NCBI GenBank assembly: GCA_963814955.1
Contig: CAWFEX010000014.1
Span: 1-64,000 of the forward strand
Length of the DNA stretch: 64,000 nucleotides
Reading direction: 5' to 3'
Source: DATCJA01 sp963814955
GTDB lineage: Bacteria > Acidobacteriota > Vicinamibacteria > Vicinamibacterales > UBA2999
Each line of letters opens with the position of its first letter. Within the stretch, counting starts at the first letter, position 1. Positions 44,479-54,827 of the stretch are shown here, piece by piece. The position numbers and the translations under genes were made by a program. The notes below the pieces were generated by a model. That model was given only the letters and a program-made list of their open reading frames with translations. It had not been told where the DNA came from and made no database searches.

Positions 44479-47400
44479 ATGCAGCGCTTCCTGCGGGGTT
44501 TCTCGGCTGGCGTACTCGGTTTCCTTGTGACCACCGGCGTTGCCTGGGCGCAGTTGTCAACGGCTCAACTGAGCGGCCGGGTAACCGACGAAAGCGGCGC
44601 CGTGCTGCCGGGCGTGACTGTCACTGTCACGCAGACGGACACGGGTTTCACCCGAAACGACGTGACCGACGGGAACGGATCGTACGTGCTGTCGAACCTG
44701 CCCCTTGGTCCGTATCGGTTGGACGTGTCACTGCAAGGCTTCCGTACGTACGTGCAGACCGGAATTGTTCTGCAGGTCGGTGCTTCGCCTGAGATCAATG
44801 TGGCGCTGTCGGTAGGTGCCGTCGAGGAGTCCGTCACGGTGGAGGCGGCCGCACCGCTGGTCGACGTGCAGAGCTCCGGCATCAGCGAAGTCGTTCAGAA
44901 CGAGCAGATCCTGGCGCTGCCACTCAACGGCCGCAACGCGGCGGAGCTGGTGATGATTGCCGGGGCCGCCGTGCAGACCATCACATCCACTCAGCGGGTC
45001 GCACCGGGTGGTATGGGGATATCGGTGGCGGGTGGGCAGTCGTTCGGCATCGCGTATCTCCTCGACGGCGCCATGCACAACAATCCACAGGACAACCTGA
45101 ACATGCCGTTCCCGTTCCCCGATGCCTTGCAGGAGTTCAGCGTTGCGACAGCCGGCCTGAACGCGCAGCACGGCATGCACTCAGGTGCGGCGGTGAATGC
45201 CGTGACCAAGTCAGGCACGAACCGCTTCGCCGGCAACGCTTTCGAGTTCTTCCGCGATCGCCGCTTCAACGCGCGAAACCCGTTCGCCCAGAAAGGGCCC
45301 GACGGCAAGCCTCTGGATGATGGGCTGCGGCGCAACCAGTTCGGCGGCACGTTCGGTGGGCCGGTCGTGCCCAACAAGCTCTTCTTCTTCGGCGCGTATC
45401 AGGCAACCGTCGTCAAGATGACTCCGGCCGACAATATCGCGTGGGTTCCGACCGCCCAGATGCTGGCCGGCGACTTCACGACCTTCGCGTCTCCGGCGTG
45501 CAACGGCGGCCGGCAGGTCAACCTGGGTGGCGGGTTCGTGAACAACCGCATCGACCCGGCCCAGTTCAGCCGGGCTGCGGTGAACATGATCAAGTATCTG
45601 CCATCGACGACAGACCCGTGCGGCCAGGTGACCTACTCGTTGCTGGACGACAGCACCGAGCACCAGTATCTGGGGCGCGTCGACTACCAGCGGACGTCCG
45701 ACGATTCGATCTTCGGCCGGTACATGGCCACTAAGTTCGACAAGCCGATCCCGATGCGTGAAGGGGACAGCGCGCTGTCGCTCTATGACGCCGCCAGCAA
45801 TCGGAACCTTCTGGGCATGGACGCGCTGACACACTCCCTGGTCATCGGTGATACGCGTGTCTTCGGGTCCAACACGGTGAACTCGCTGAGGTTCTCGTAC
45901 AACAGGTCCGGCGTATTCCGCCTTGCTCCAGCGACGTTCGACCCGTACGACATCGGCTCTGACGTCTACAGCTATCAGCCCGATGCGGGGGTCTTCATCG
46001 TCTCGGGCAACGGGTTCCAGGTGAACAATCCGGGGCCGAGCCGCTTCACGACCGATGCATCGCAGTTGAGCAGCGATCTGACGCTGGTGCGCGGTGATCA
46101 CCAACTGGCGCTCGGTGGCAACCTCGCGTACTGGAAGTTCTCGTTCCAGTCGCACGCGCGATCGGGCGGCAATTGGAACTTCACCGGCCAGTTGACCGGC
46201 CTCGGGCTGTCCGACTTCATGATGGGACGAGTCGGCCGGCTGGAGCACGGCGGCCCGGCGCTTCTGCCGATGAATCAGTGGTACATGGGCCTCTACGCTC
46301 AGGACACCTGGCGCATGAGTCCGCGGGTCACGCTGAATGCCGGCCTGCGCTGGGAGCCGTATTTCGGGCAGAGCGTCACCAGCGGCGCCGTCTACAACTT
46401 CAGCCGTGAGAACTTTCGGAACAACGTCAGAAGCCAGCAATTCGTGAACGCACCCGCCGGGTTCATCTACCCCGGCGATGCGGGGTTCCCGGGCGGGCTG
46501 CGAGGCATCAACAAGCAGTGGTGGAACTTCTCCCCACGCGTAGGTTTCGGCTGGGACGTCGGCGGCGACGGCCGCACCGCGGTGCGCGCGTCGTACGGGC
46601 TCACCTATGACTTCCCGAACGCGGAATATCAGCTCATCAATGCGAACTCGCCTCCGTTCGGCAACCGCACGATTGTGGAGGACCCTCCGGGACGTTTCGA
46701 TCGGCCGTACGCGCACATCGGCGGGGATCCGCACCCTATTCTCACGAACCGCGACACCGTGTTCATTCCCTACGGCGCATTCGGTACCGTCGACCCAAAC
46801 CTCAACTCGCCGCGCGTGCAGCAGTGGAACCTGACGATCGAGCGGCAGCTCGGAAGTCTCTGGCAGGCGGCGGCCAGCTACATCGGCACCTCCACGGATC
46901 GGTTGTGGAATCAGGTGGCGATCAATCCCGGCGTCTTCATGGGGCTCGGTCCGTGCACGCTTCAGAACGTGTTCTATCCCGTGTGTACCGACCAACGGGA
47001 ATCTGAACCAGCGGCGCGTGTTCTCGCTGTCGACCGAGAACCCGGCAGCGTCGCAGCTCATTGGCAACCTCGACATCCATGACGACAACGGGAAGCAGAA
47101 CTATCGCGGGCTGAAGCTGTCGTTCCAACGTCGCGGAACCGGGATCAACTTGAGCGGCAACTACACGCTGTCACGCTGCTTCGGCCATCCGTCGTTCCAG
47201 ACGGGCGGGTTCCCGCAGATCGCCAACGGCTACACCAACCCGGAGGATCCCGACTTCGACATCGGTTACTGCGATCAGGACCGCAGGCACATCGGGGTCC
47301 TCAGCGTAGGCGTGCTGACCCCGCAGTTCTCGAGCGGTGCGATGCGCGTCGCCTTCTCCGACTGGCGCGTCGGCGGCATTCTCAGCGCCCGCTCGGGACA

Positions 47401-47821
47401 ACCCGTCAACATCATCGCGGGCCAGGACCGCGCGTTCACCGGCATACAGAACCAGCGGGTCAACCAGGTGCTCGACAATCCGTACGGCGACAGGAAGACG
47501 CCGAACACGTGGCTGAATCCCGCGGCGTTCGCGCAGCCGGCGCCCGGTACGCTCGGGAACTTCAAGCGCAACAGCGTTCGGGCGCCGGGGTACTGGGCGG
47601 TCGACCTGGCCGTTTCGCGGCTCGTTCCCGTCGGTATGGGCCGCACGCTGGAGCTGCGGCTGGAGACATTCAACCTGTTCAACACGTTCAACTGGGGACC
47701 GCCGACCCTCATGAACGCCGACCGGACGCACCACAACTTCAACTCGGGCGCGTTCGGGCGAATCACGTCGATGCAGGGCGCGCCGCGCATCATGCAGTTC
47801 GGCGTCAAGTACGGGTTCTGA
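44479..47821 (+). CDS. TonB-dependent receptor with carboxypeptidase-like domain, one frameshift
   Basis: This is an outer-membrane transporter of about 1,113 residues. A signal peptide ('GVLGFLVTTGVAWAQ') is followed by a carboxypeptidase regulatory-like domain ('LSGRVTDESGAVLPGVTVTV'), then a plug with 'LPLNGRNAAELVMIAG' and 'VNAVTKSGTNRFAGNAFEFF', then a long barrel ending 'MQFGVKYGF'. This design is the hallmark receptor of Acidobacteriota. The frame breaks once near 47000 and resumes as 'NQRRVFSLSTENPAASQL'. The ATG at 44479 follows GGGAGGG. The stop overlaps the start of the exported RidA (TGATG), so the two are coupled. Confidence 0.88.
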
Positions 47822-48353
47822 TGGCAGTCTTCGTCGATCGACGACAGCTTCTCAAGGCTCTCGGTCGTGGCAGCCTCGCCGCGGCAGCCGGCCGCGTGCA
47901 TCGTGGCCGGTTGCCGAAGCGGAAGCGGCCGTGCAGTCGCCCCCCAACGGCGGACGGACGGGCGTAGCCATGTTCGTCCGGCTGCCGTTGATGAACGGCA
48001 TCATTCCGCATGCCGGGGGCACCGCGATGGAGCTGTACCACAGGCATCCTCACGATCCGCGCGAAGAAGTCGTGCAGCCGGACGACATACGGCTGCAGGC
48101 GCGGCTCACCATGCGCAATCACAAGGAGATTCTCGATTGGGTGGGCCTCGGCTGGCGCAACGTCGTCAAGCTGACGCGCTACCAGACACTCATGGACGAG
48201 TCCCCTCAGATCGAGGCGGTGCTCCGCAGCTACTTCAAGGACTGGTGGCCGGCGATGACGATCTACGAAGTAAGCGGGCTCTCATCGCCGCAGGCGCGAC
48301 TGGAAATCGACATGTGGGTGGCCCCCGCCGGCGCCCGCGTCGTGGTCGGTTAG
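47821..48353 (+). CDS. Exported RidA-like protein, one frameshift
   Basis: The first 24 residues carry a twin-arginine-like leader ('FVDRRQLLKALGRGSLAAAA'). After a one-base frame change near 47885 the reading continues 'RASWPVAEAEAAVQSPPNG' and then a RidA/YjgF-type domain: 'GIIPHAGGTAMELYHRHP', 'ILDWVGLGWRNVVKLTRYQT' and 'WPAMTIYEVSGLSSPQARLEID'. RidA proteins usually deaminate reactive enamines in the cytoplasm and are rarely exported. The start overlaps the receptor's stop (TGATG). The next gene holds two more RidA domains. Confidence 0.68.
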
Positions 48354-48386
48354 CGCCTTCGTCCAGCCGGCGGCAAGACAGCGACC

Positions 48387-49259
48387 ATGGCACAGCAATC
48401 ACTGCACCAGTCGAAGCTCAAAGGGCTGCACTCGATCTTCCCGCGGCCCGAAGTCACGGATCGTTCCGCGTTCGCGCCTGGCATCGAGATCAGCCCCTCT
48501 TTGGACCTGCTCGTGTTCTCTGGAATCACCGCCTACCCGCCGGATGTCGATCCGTGGAACCCCGGGACCTTTCAGATGCCGCAGGATCCGGCCGCGCGGA
48601 GCAAGCTCGCGACCGAGAACCTCGATCGACTGCTCAAGGCGGCGGGCGCGACGTGGGAGCACATTGTCTTCAACGTGAACTACACCGCACCCCCCGGCGG
48701 CGGCAATATCGACTTCGGCGCGCAATATGGAGACTGGCGGCCCTGCAGCACAACCTTGCGAGTGAAGGACACCGGCGTGCCGGGTGCCAACGTGCTCTAT
48801 CAGATCACCGCGACCGCTCCGCACAGAGAACCCTCCGCGCGCGGTCCCGTTGCAGGCATCGAACCGATTTTTCACCGGCCAGGCGTCAGCCTCAAAGAAC
48901 TGCCGCAGGCACCGGCAATCAGAGTGACGAGTGCGGTCGACATGGTGTACTTCCCTGCGGTGACGGCCTACCCAATCGACGTCGATCCCTGGAATCGGGG
49001 CAGCTACACGCTTCCAGACGATCTGGCGACGCAGGAAAGAATGGTGGCCGACAACATCGACCGGATGCTCAAAGCCGCCGGCATCGGCTGGCAGCACATC
49101 GTACTGATGGCCCGCACGGGCGAAGTCAATCGGGTCGCGACCATGCAGGAACGAATGGCCGACTGGCGTCCCTGCCGCACGACACGCGCGGTCAGCACGG
49201 GAATTCCAGGCGCCCGGATCATGTGCGAGATCACGGCTGTCGCGCCGCGCAGGACGTAA
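48387..49259 (+). CDS. Double-domain RidA family protein
   Basis: This 290-residue protein has two RidA-like domains in tandem. Domain one runs about residues 18-150 ('LLVFSGITAYPPDVDPWN', 'LDRLLKAAGATWEHIVFNVNYT', 'GVPGANVLYQITATAP'). Domain two runs about 155-285 ('MVYFPAVTAYPIDVDPWN', 'IDRMLKAAGIGWQHIVLMAR', 'GIPGARIMCEITAVAP'). The two are clearly duplicates. I see no signal peptide, in contrast to the exported RidA just upstream. The conserved Arg that holds substrate carboxylates in RidA is not obvious, so a binding or divergent role is possible. Confidence 0.82.
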   Translation: MAQQSLHQSKLKGLHSIFPRPEVTDRSAFAPGIEISPSLDLLVFSGITAYPPDVDPWNPGTFQMPQDPAARSKLATENLDRLLKAAGATWEHIVFNVNYTAPPGGGNIDFGAQYGDWRPCSTTLRVKDTGVPGANVLYQITATAPHREPSARGPVAGIEPIFHRPGVSLKELPQAPAIRVTSAVDMVYFPAVTAYPIDVDPWNRGSYTLPDDLATQERMVADNIDRMLKAAGIGWQHIVLMARTGEVNRVATMQERMADWRPCRTTRAVSTGIPGARIMCEITAVAPRRT

Positions 49260-49269
49260 TCGGAATCAA

Positions 49270-49340
49270 CAAGCCACGGAGGCGCGGAGACACAGAGAGA
49301 ATTCATAGCCTCCGTGACTCGGTGTCTCTGTGGCTCGTGA
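49270..49340. terminator. Imperfect inverted repeat between convergent genes
   Basis: GCCACGGAGGC-type words (from 49273) are mirrored by CTCTGTGGCTC (about 49326-49336), and GAGACACAGAG by GTGTCTCTG. The gene stops at 49259 and 49345 face each other across it. Confidence 0.5.
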
Positions 49341-49344
49341 TTGA

Positions 49345-50508
49345 TCAGCGGCTGGACGTCGTGGTGCGCTGGCTGGTAACCAGCTTCACGATCCGCCAGT
49401 TGTTCATGTCGGCCACGAGCAACTCGTTCTCCGACGGACAGGCGAGGCCATGCGGCCAGTTGAACTGTCCGGTCTGGCGCCCCGACTCGCCGTAGACCCC
49501 GACGATCTTGCCGTCGAGCGTCATCTTGTAGAGCCGGCCGGGTTCCGAGTCCATCACGAACAGATACTGCGTCGGTCCGTTGGTCATGCACATCGTCCAT
49601 GGCGCCGTCTCGTCCGGGCGGTTCATGGGCAGATTTCCAAGCACCGGATGACGCGACTTGTCGTAGGGCACGTTCATGTGCAGGAATCGCACGAACCGGC
49701 CCTCGCTGTCGAAGACGTGAATGCGCCGGTTGCCGCGATCGCCCGCGTACAGGTTGCCCTGCCGATCGATCTGCATCGTGTGCACGTTCCGGAAGTGTCC
49801 CGGGTTGAGGTCGGCGTGCTCGCCACCTTCGCCGTACTGGCCCCAGGTCTTGACCCAGTTTCCGTTCTTGTCGAACTTCGCGATGCGGTTGTTGACGTAG
49901 CCCTCGCTCACGTAAATGTTGTCCTGCGCATCCCACGCGATGTCGGTCGGTCCGTTGAAGAGCCCGTCCACGGGGACGGCCTTGGCCGGTTCCGGCCGGT
50001 GGTACTCGCCCTCGTATCCCTCGGGCCGGCGACCGAGGTTCATCGTGACGTAACCGGCGGGGTTGAACTTCATGACCGAGTTGGTGCCCTTATCGACGAC
50101 CCAGAGGTTGTCGTAGCGGTCGAAGCGTACGGTGTGCGCGTATCCCAGCCCGTACACACCCTGTCCAATCTCCTTGACGAACTTGCCGCTTCGATCGAAC
50201 ACCAGCAGCTGCGTCGTCGCATTACCGTAGAGCGGCCCGTTGGTGGGGGATCCGGGATGGTTGAGCACCACGATCTCCCCCTTCGAGTTGACCGCGACGC
50301 TCAACGTTTCACCAAGGTTCATGGTGGGCGGGTACTTCAGGAAATCCTGCACAACCTCCAAGGGAAGACGAGGTACGTTCGAGTTATCGATCGGCCGCGG
50401 GGCCTGTGCCTGCGCAGACCCGGACGGAGCGACTGACTGCGTTACCAGGTAAAGCAGGAGCAGCGATCCACCGACGAGCACGGTCAGCAGAAGTTTTGAA
50501 CGTCGCAC
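49345..50508 (-). CDS. Secreted NHL-repeat beta-propeller protein
   Basis: This 387-residue protein is anchored or exported by a long N-terminal hydrophobic segment ('LLLTVLVGGSLLLLYLVTQS'). Blades are visible as 'HTVRFDRYDNLWVVDKGTNSV', 'DIAWDAQDNIYVSEGYVNNR', 'TMQIDRQGNLYAGDRGNRR' and 'QFNWPHGLACPSENELLVAD'. It is clearly related to the propeller at 43125. The sequence ends in a Ser/Thr-rich tail ('SQRTTTSSR') similar to that of the other propeller ('VRTVTTSSSN'). It is divergent from a third propeller gene, probably sharing a promoter region of about 130 bp. Confidence 0.86.
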   Translation of the reverse strand: MRRSKLLLTVLVGGSLLLLYLVTQSVAPSGSAQAQAPRPIDNSNVPRLPLEVVQDFLKYPPTMNLGETLSVAVNSKGEIVVLNHPGSPTNGPLYGNATTQLLVFDRSGKFVKEIGQGVYGLGYAHTVRFDRYDNLWVVDKGTNSVMKFNPAGYVTMNLGRRPEGYEGEYHRPEPAKAVPVDGLFNGPTDIAWDAQDNIYVSEGYVNNRIAKFDKNGNWVKTWGQYGEGGEHADLNPGHFRNVHTMQIDRQGNLYAGDRGNRRIHVFDSEGRFVRFLHMNVPYDKSRHPVLGNLPMNRPDETAPWTMCMTNGPTQYLFVMDSEPGRLYKMTLDGKIVGVYGESGRQTGQFNWPHGLACPSENELLVADMNNWRIVKLVTSQRTTTSSR

Positions 50509-50639
50509 AGGAGCCTCCTCGTGGAAATGTTGGACCGGCGCGCGCTCATCATACGCTCGCCGCGTGTGACATGCACTCAGCCGACTCTCGGCGCATAATA
50601 TCGATTCCAGACAACTGACACCACGCGGAGGAATGTCAT

Positions 50640-51767
50640 ATGCGCCTCGCGACCCGGAACCTGGTTGCCGCCCTACTGTTCATCGCCGCCTGCGGTTTGA
50701 TCCCCGACGCACCCTGGCACGCACGCGCTCAGGAGAATCGGAACAGCGGCGCGCGGTTCGTCTTCGATGGCTCGTGGCCCAGGCTGCCGCTTCCGAACAA
50801 ATGGACGTTCGGCGGCGTCACGGGGCTGGCTGTCGACAACGACGATCTCATCTGGGTGCTCCATCGCCCCAACGACCTGAACGACACCGAGAATTTCGCG
50901 GCGGTGGATCCTCCGCAGGCCGAGTGCTGCGTCAAGGCACCCGCCGTCCTGGCGTTCGACCGTCAAGGGAATCTCGTCCATTCGTGGGACACGCCGCAGG
51001 GTCACATGCTCATGGTGGACTCGAAAAATCAGGTGTGGGTGGGTTCCGACACGTTCCGCATCTACACCAAGCCGGGAAAGCTGGTCGCTGAGTTCCCACG
51101 CTCACCGCAGAGGCCAGCGCCGGCCCGCCAGGGCGGACCGCCGGCCCCGGTCATCCCGGCCGGAACCGAAATGCTGGTCGCCGGGGTCGAAGGCGCGTCC
51201 TTCGACGAAGCCGCACGCGAGGTGTACGTGATCGACAACTACCTTGCCGGCCGCGTGCTGGTGTTCGACATGGACACCTACAAGTTCAAGCGGGGATGGG
51301 GCGCGTACGGAAAGCCGCTGAGCGAGATTGCGCCGATGCCGCGGCCGAAGTACGACCCGAAGGTCCCGCTGACGACATACAAGGACTTCCTGGGCCATGT
51401 CACCATCCTCGTCGCCGGAAACGATGTCTATGTGGCAGATCGCCAGGCGGATCGCATTCAGGTGTTCACCAAACAGGGCAAGTTCGTGCGGGAGTACTCC
51501 GTCGCGCCGGAAACACTCGGCGATGGATCGGCGGTCGGCCTTGCGCTGACGAAGGACGGACGGTCGCTCTTCATCGGCGATCACATGAACAACGTCGTCT
51601 GGCTGGTCGATCGGCAGACGAACGCGATCACGGGACGAGTGGGATACCTGGGTCGCAACGGCGGTGGATTCAACGCGCTGCACATGGTCGCCACCGACTC
51701 GAGCGGCAACCTCTACACGGGCGAAGTGGATCCCAATAACCGCGTGCAGAGGTTCTTGGCGAAGTAG
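50640..51767 (+). CDS. Secreted beta-propeller protein
   Basis: This 375-residue exported protein has a signal peptide ('LVAALLFIAACGLIPDAPW') and propeller blades such as 'VTGLAVDNDDLIWVLHRPNDL', 'VAGNDVYVADRQADRIQVFT' and 'GFNALHMVATDSSGNLYTGE'. A Pro/Ala-rich loop ('PQRPAPARQGGPPAPVIPAG') interrupts blade two or three. GGAGG lies before the ATG at 50640. Compared with the neighbouring NHL proteins it is more divergent, with two extra Cys in 'AECCVKAPA'. Confidence 0.85.
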   Translation: MRLATRNLVAALLFIAACGLIPDAPWHARAQENRNSGARFVFDGSWPRLPLPNKWTFGGVTGLAVDNDDLIWVLHRPNDLNDTENFAAVDPPQAECCVKAPAVLAFDRQGNLVHSWDTPQGHMLMVDSKNQVWVGSDTFRIYTKPGKLVAEFPRSPQRPAPARQGGPPAPVIPAGTEMLVAGVEGASFDEAAREVYVIDNYLAGRVLVFDMDTYKFKRGWGAYGKPLSEIAPMPRPKYDPKVPLTTYKDFLGHVTILVAGNDVYVADRQADRIQVFTKQGKFVREYSVAPETLGDGSAVGLALTKDGRSLFIGDHMNNVVWLVDRQTNAITGRVGYLGRNGGGFNALHMVATDSSGNLYTGEVDPNNRVQRFLAK

Positions 51768-51778
51768 TGGACGCGAAC

Positions 51779-51798
51779 GCGCACGCTAAAGCGTGCGC
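51779..51798. repeat. Intergenic palindrome, 9-bp arms
   Basis: GCGCACGCT, loop AA, AGCGTGCGC, then GCTACG. The stem is nearly the same as that of the repeat at 11734. Confidence 0.7.
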
Positions 51799-51819
51799 GC
51801 TACGTTCTAGAGTGCCGGG

Positions 51820-51850
51820 GTGCCTGAGTGCTCTTACGCACTTCAGGCAC
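51820..51850. terminator. Hairpin between convergent genes
   Basis: GTGCCTGAGTGC (51820-51831) pairs with GCACTTCAGGCAC (51838-51850) with one bulge; further CAGGCACTT words follow up to 51869. It lies between the propeller gene and the TonB-dependent receptor. Confidence 0.6.
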
Positions 51851-51868
51851 TCAAGGCACCTCAGGCAC

Positions 51869-54763
51869 TTAAAACGTCAATCTGAATCCGAGCTGCGCCG
51901 TTCTGTTCTCCCCGCTAATCCGCTGGTTGTACTGGCGGTTTGCCTGATCGCTGTTGAGCGTCCAGTTCGGCGAGTTGAACACGTTGAACACTTCCGCGAT
52001 CCCGTCGAGTGACACACGACCCAACGGAATCCGCTGTTGGACGCGCAGGTCGACTCTTTGACGACGCGGCTGCGTGAAACTGTTGCGCTCGATGATGGTG
52101 CCGTCGGGGCGCAGCCGCTGCCGCCGTAATGCCTGGCCGCCACCTCCCCCGCCGACGCCTCGGAGATCGCCGCTGTATACATGCGTCGCGCGCTCTCCAA
52201 CGCCGAGGTAATACAGTCCGCTGACCTGAAACCCGCGTCCGACCTGCCAGATGCCGTTGAATGCGGCGCGGTGGCGCAGGTCGGTCTGCCCCAGCGTGAA
52301 CTCACCGCCAAGATCGGGGGACGTTGGGAACGCCACGATCTGGAGCCCTGAGAAGGGGCGCGATTCTGCGTCCCACAGGCCCGACAGCGTATAGGTTGCC
52401 GCTGCCTGCCAGCGGTTACTGAGGCGCTTTGTGAACCCTGCCTGCATTGCGTGGTAGCTCGAGCGCGCAGTACGCGCGGACATGGAGATCAGTCCGTAAT
52501 CAGGCAGCGCGCGGCGCGCGATGTTTGAGAACGGATAGTTGGCCCCCGTTGCCGGATCGAACGTCAGGTTGACGTTCTCGAGAATGTCCTTCTCGTGCCG
52601 GCCCTGCGTATAGACGTAGTCGGCCTCCACGGCCATCGTCGCGCCGATCTGCCGCTGGATGCCGATCGAGTTCTGCCAGCTCCGTGCGAGATGACGGCTG
52701 TACTGATCGGGCGCGATCAGCTCGCCGATGGCCAGACGCAGACAACCAGGCGCGTTGCGCGCGTGGCAGAACCGCTCCTCCGCCTGCGCAAGCGTCGGCA
52801 ATGGCTGTCCGTTCAGCGGGTCGGCGGCGAAGTTCGCACGGCCGTCGTTGGTGAACTGCAGCACGCGCAGCCGGTTGATCTGCGCCACCCAGAACGTTTC
52901 GACAGACAAAGGCACGCCGAAGTACAGGCCCGACCCGCCGCGCACCACGGTCTTCTCGTTCCACTGGTACGCGAAACCGAGTCGAGGCTGCAGGTTATTG
53001 GTGTCGTCCGGCTGTCCTGCGGGGTGCAGGTTGGGAATCTCGTAGTCGTTCCCACTCGCATTCATGCTGATGTCGTAACGAACGCCGAGGTTGAACGTCA
53101 GCCGCTGTGAGACACGCCAGTCGTCCTGCACCCAGGCGGCATATCTGCGGCCTGACGTCGTGGGTGGTGTAGTCGCCGATTCCGATGTCGTAGGTGCGGA
53201 CGAGCGGCGAGATCGCCGCCAGGTTCCACGTATCGGCATTCGAAGGCATCCGGGAACCACGCCTGCAACTGATCGGACGAAGGCAGCGGGCCGTTGCGTG
53301 CATCGATGATGCCCATGCACGATCTGACAGTTGTTTCCGTCGTCGATGTAGCTCTGGTACTCGCCGCCGGCATGCAGATCGTGGCGGCCGCGCATCTCGT
53401 AGGAGAACGTAAAGTCGTCCCGGACCATCCAGATATCCTGTGCCCCGTGGCGCGGGAAGAACCGGTTGCCAGCGATGGTGAAGCCGGTGAACGTGATCCG
53501 CGGCGCTCCGGTCGTCACGCCGATACCCCGCTGCCAGTGGTTGTTCCACGTCGTCAGATTGGCATCGCGGAAGATGTAGCGTGTCTTTCCGCCTTTGATC
53601 TCATTGGCGGCCCTGGAGCCGATCACTTGCGTGAACTGCAGCCAGGTATTCGCGGTTCGGTTCGCTGTGCGAGCCCGTTTCGGCAGGATGGTTCTGGTTG
53701 CCGGCGCCGAACGGCTGCCAGACGCGAGCCTCGGAGTACTTACCCATCATGCGGGTCTGCGGCGACAACTGGTAGTCAAGTCGCGCGCCACCCATCTTGA
53801 CCGTCTGCTTGCCATTCAACTCGATGTTGAACGCGGGAAACGGGGTGTTCCAGACGCTCGTCCGCGGTTCGCGCTCGTACTCGAAGTGTCCGAAGTAGTG
53901 CAACAGATCGCGGCAGAATCGGACCGCCAACCGTAAACGCGAGCTGCTGGTTGTCGATAGGCACGACGCGATCGAGCACCGGGTTCTCGGCGTTGAACCG
54001 GCTATCCCGGAAGTTGCCGCGCACCGAGCCCGACAGCGTGTTCGTGCCCGAGCGGGTGATCGCCCTGACCTGGACGCCGGATGAGCGTCCCTGCGTCGCG
54101 TCGAACCGGTTGGAGATGAACTGGAACTCGGCGATCGAGTCCTGCGAGTAGCGCGGCTGGCCACCGTACCCGAGCTCGACCGGCGACATTCTGACCGTCG
54201 AGACTGAACTGGAACTCGCGCTGCTCGCCCTGTTGCGATCGGGCAGCGGCGTCGTGCCGCGTCGGGTTCGTCATCCGGCTGCCCGGCGCCAGCATCGCCA
54301 GCGCCATCCAGTTGCGGCCCTGTGACCGGCAGATCCTGCACCTGCTCGCGGGTCGATGTTGCCGCCAAGGCTCGACGTCGCGACGTTGAGCAGCGGCGCT
54401 TCTGCCGTCACGGTCACCGTCTCCTGCACGGTGGACGGCGCCATCTGCAGATCGACCGCAACCGTCTGTCCGACCAGCAGCTGCAGGCCGGTGCGCGTGA
54501 CCGTGGTGAACCCCTGCAATTCCGCCGTCAGCTGATACGCCGCCCACGCGTGCCGGAATCCTGTAGACGCCGCGCTCGTCGGTGACCGCGACGAACCTGT
54601 TTCCGGTCGCCTCGTGAACCGCCGTCACCGTGACGCCGGGCAGCACTGCTCCGGTCGAATCCGTCACGGTTCCCGTAAATACCGCTTCCTGCGCGTGCGC
54701 CATGACAGGCAGCGCGAGGAGTACGCCGATCGCAACCAGACATCTCACGAACCGAACCTTCAT
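51869..54763 (-). pseudogene. TonB-dependent receptor, many frameshifts
   Basis: The reconstructed product of about 960 residues begins with a signal peptide ('LVAIGVLLALPVMAHAQ') and a carboxypeptidase regulatory-like domain ('GTVTDSTGAVLPGVTVTAV'). A plug ('ETVTVTAEAPLLNVATSS', 'QVRAITRSGTNTLSGSVRG') and a barrel ('NLGVRYDISMNASGNDYEI') follow, ending 'ENRTAQLGFRLTF'. At least six frame changes lie between 53,100 and 54,550, while the C-terminal 1.2 kb reads cleanly. AAGGAGC precedes the ATG at 54763. Either decay or a low-quality patch of sequence explains this. It is probably the same class of importer as the receptor at 44479. Confidence 0.8.
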
Positions 54764-54784
54764 TGAGCGCTCCTTGGTGCACAC

Positions 54785-54820
54785 TCACCTTTGCCCTTTG
54801 CGCCCTTGCCCTTTGCTCTA
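54785..54820. repeat. CCTTTGCCCTTTGC-type tandem repeat
   Basis: Short repeats of CCCTTTGC between two minus-strand genes. On the coding strand they give AAAGGGC units upstream of the receptor's ribosome-binding site. A longer array of the same unit lies at 58916-58998. Confidence 0.55.
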
Positions 54821-54827
54821 TCTCCGC

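Noticed and set aside
45211..47088. Minus-strand open frame of 625 codons
   Set aside because: It lies antisense to the TonB-dependent receptor, with Arg/Val-rich text and no family marks.
47867..49495. Plus-strand open frame of 542 codons over the RidA genes
   Set aside because: It overlaps two clear RidA genes in another frame and has Arg/His/Ser-rich shadow composition.
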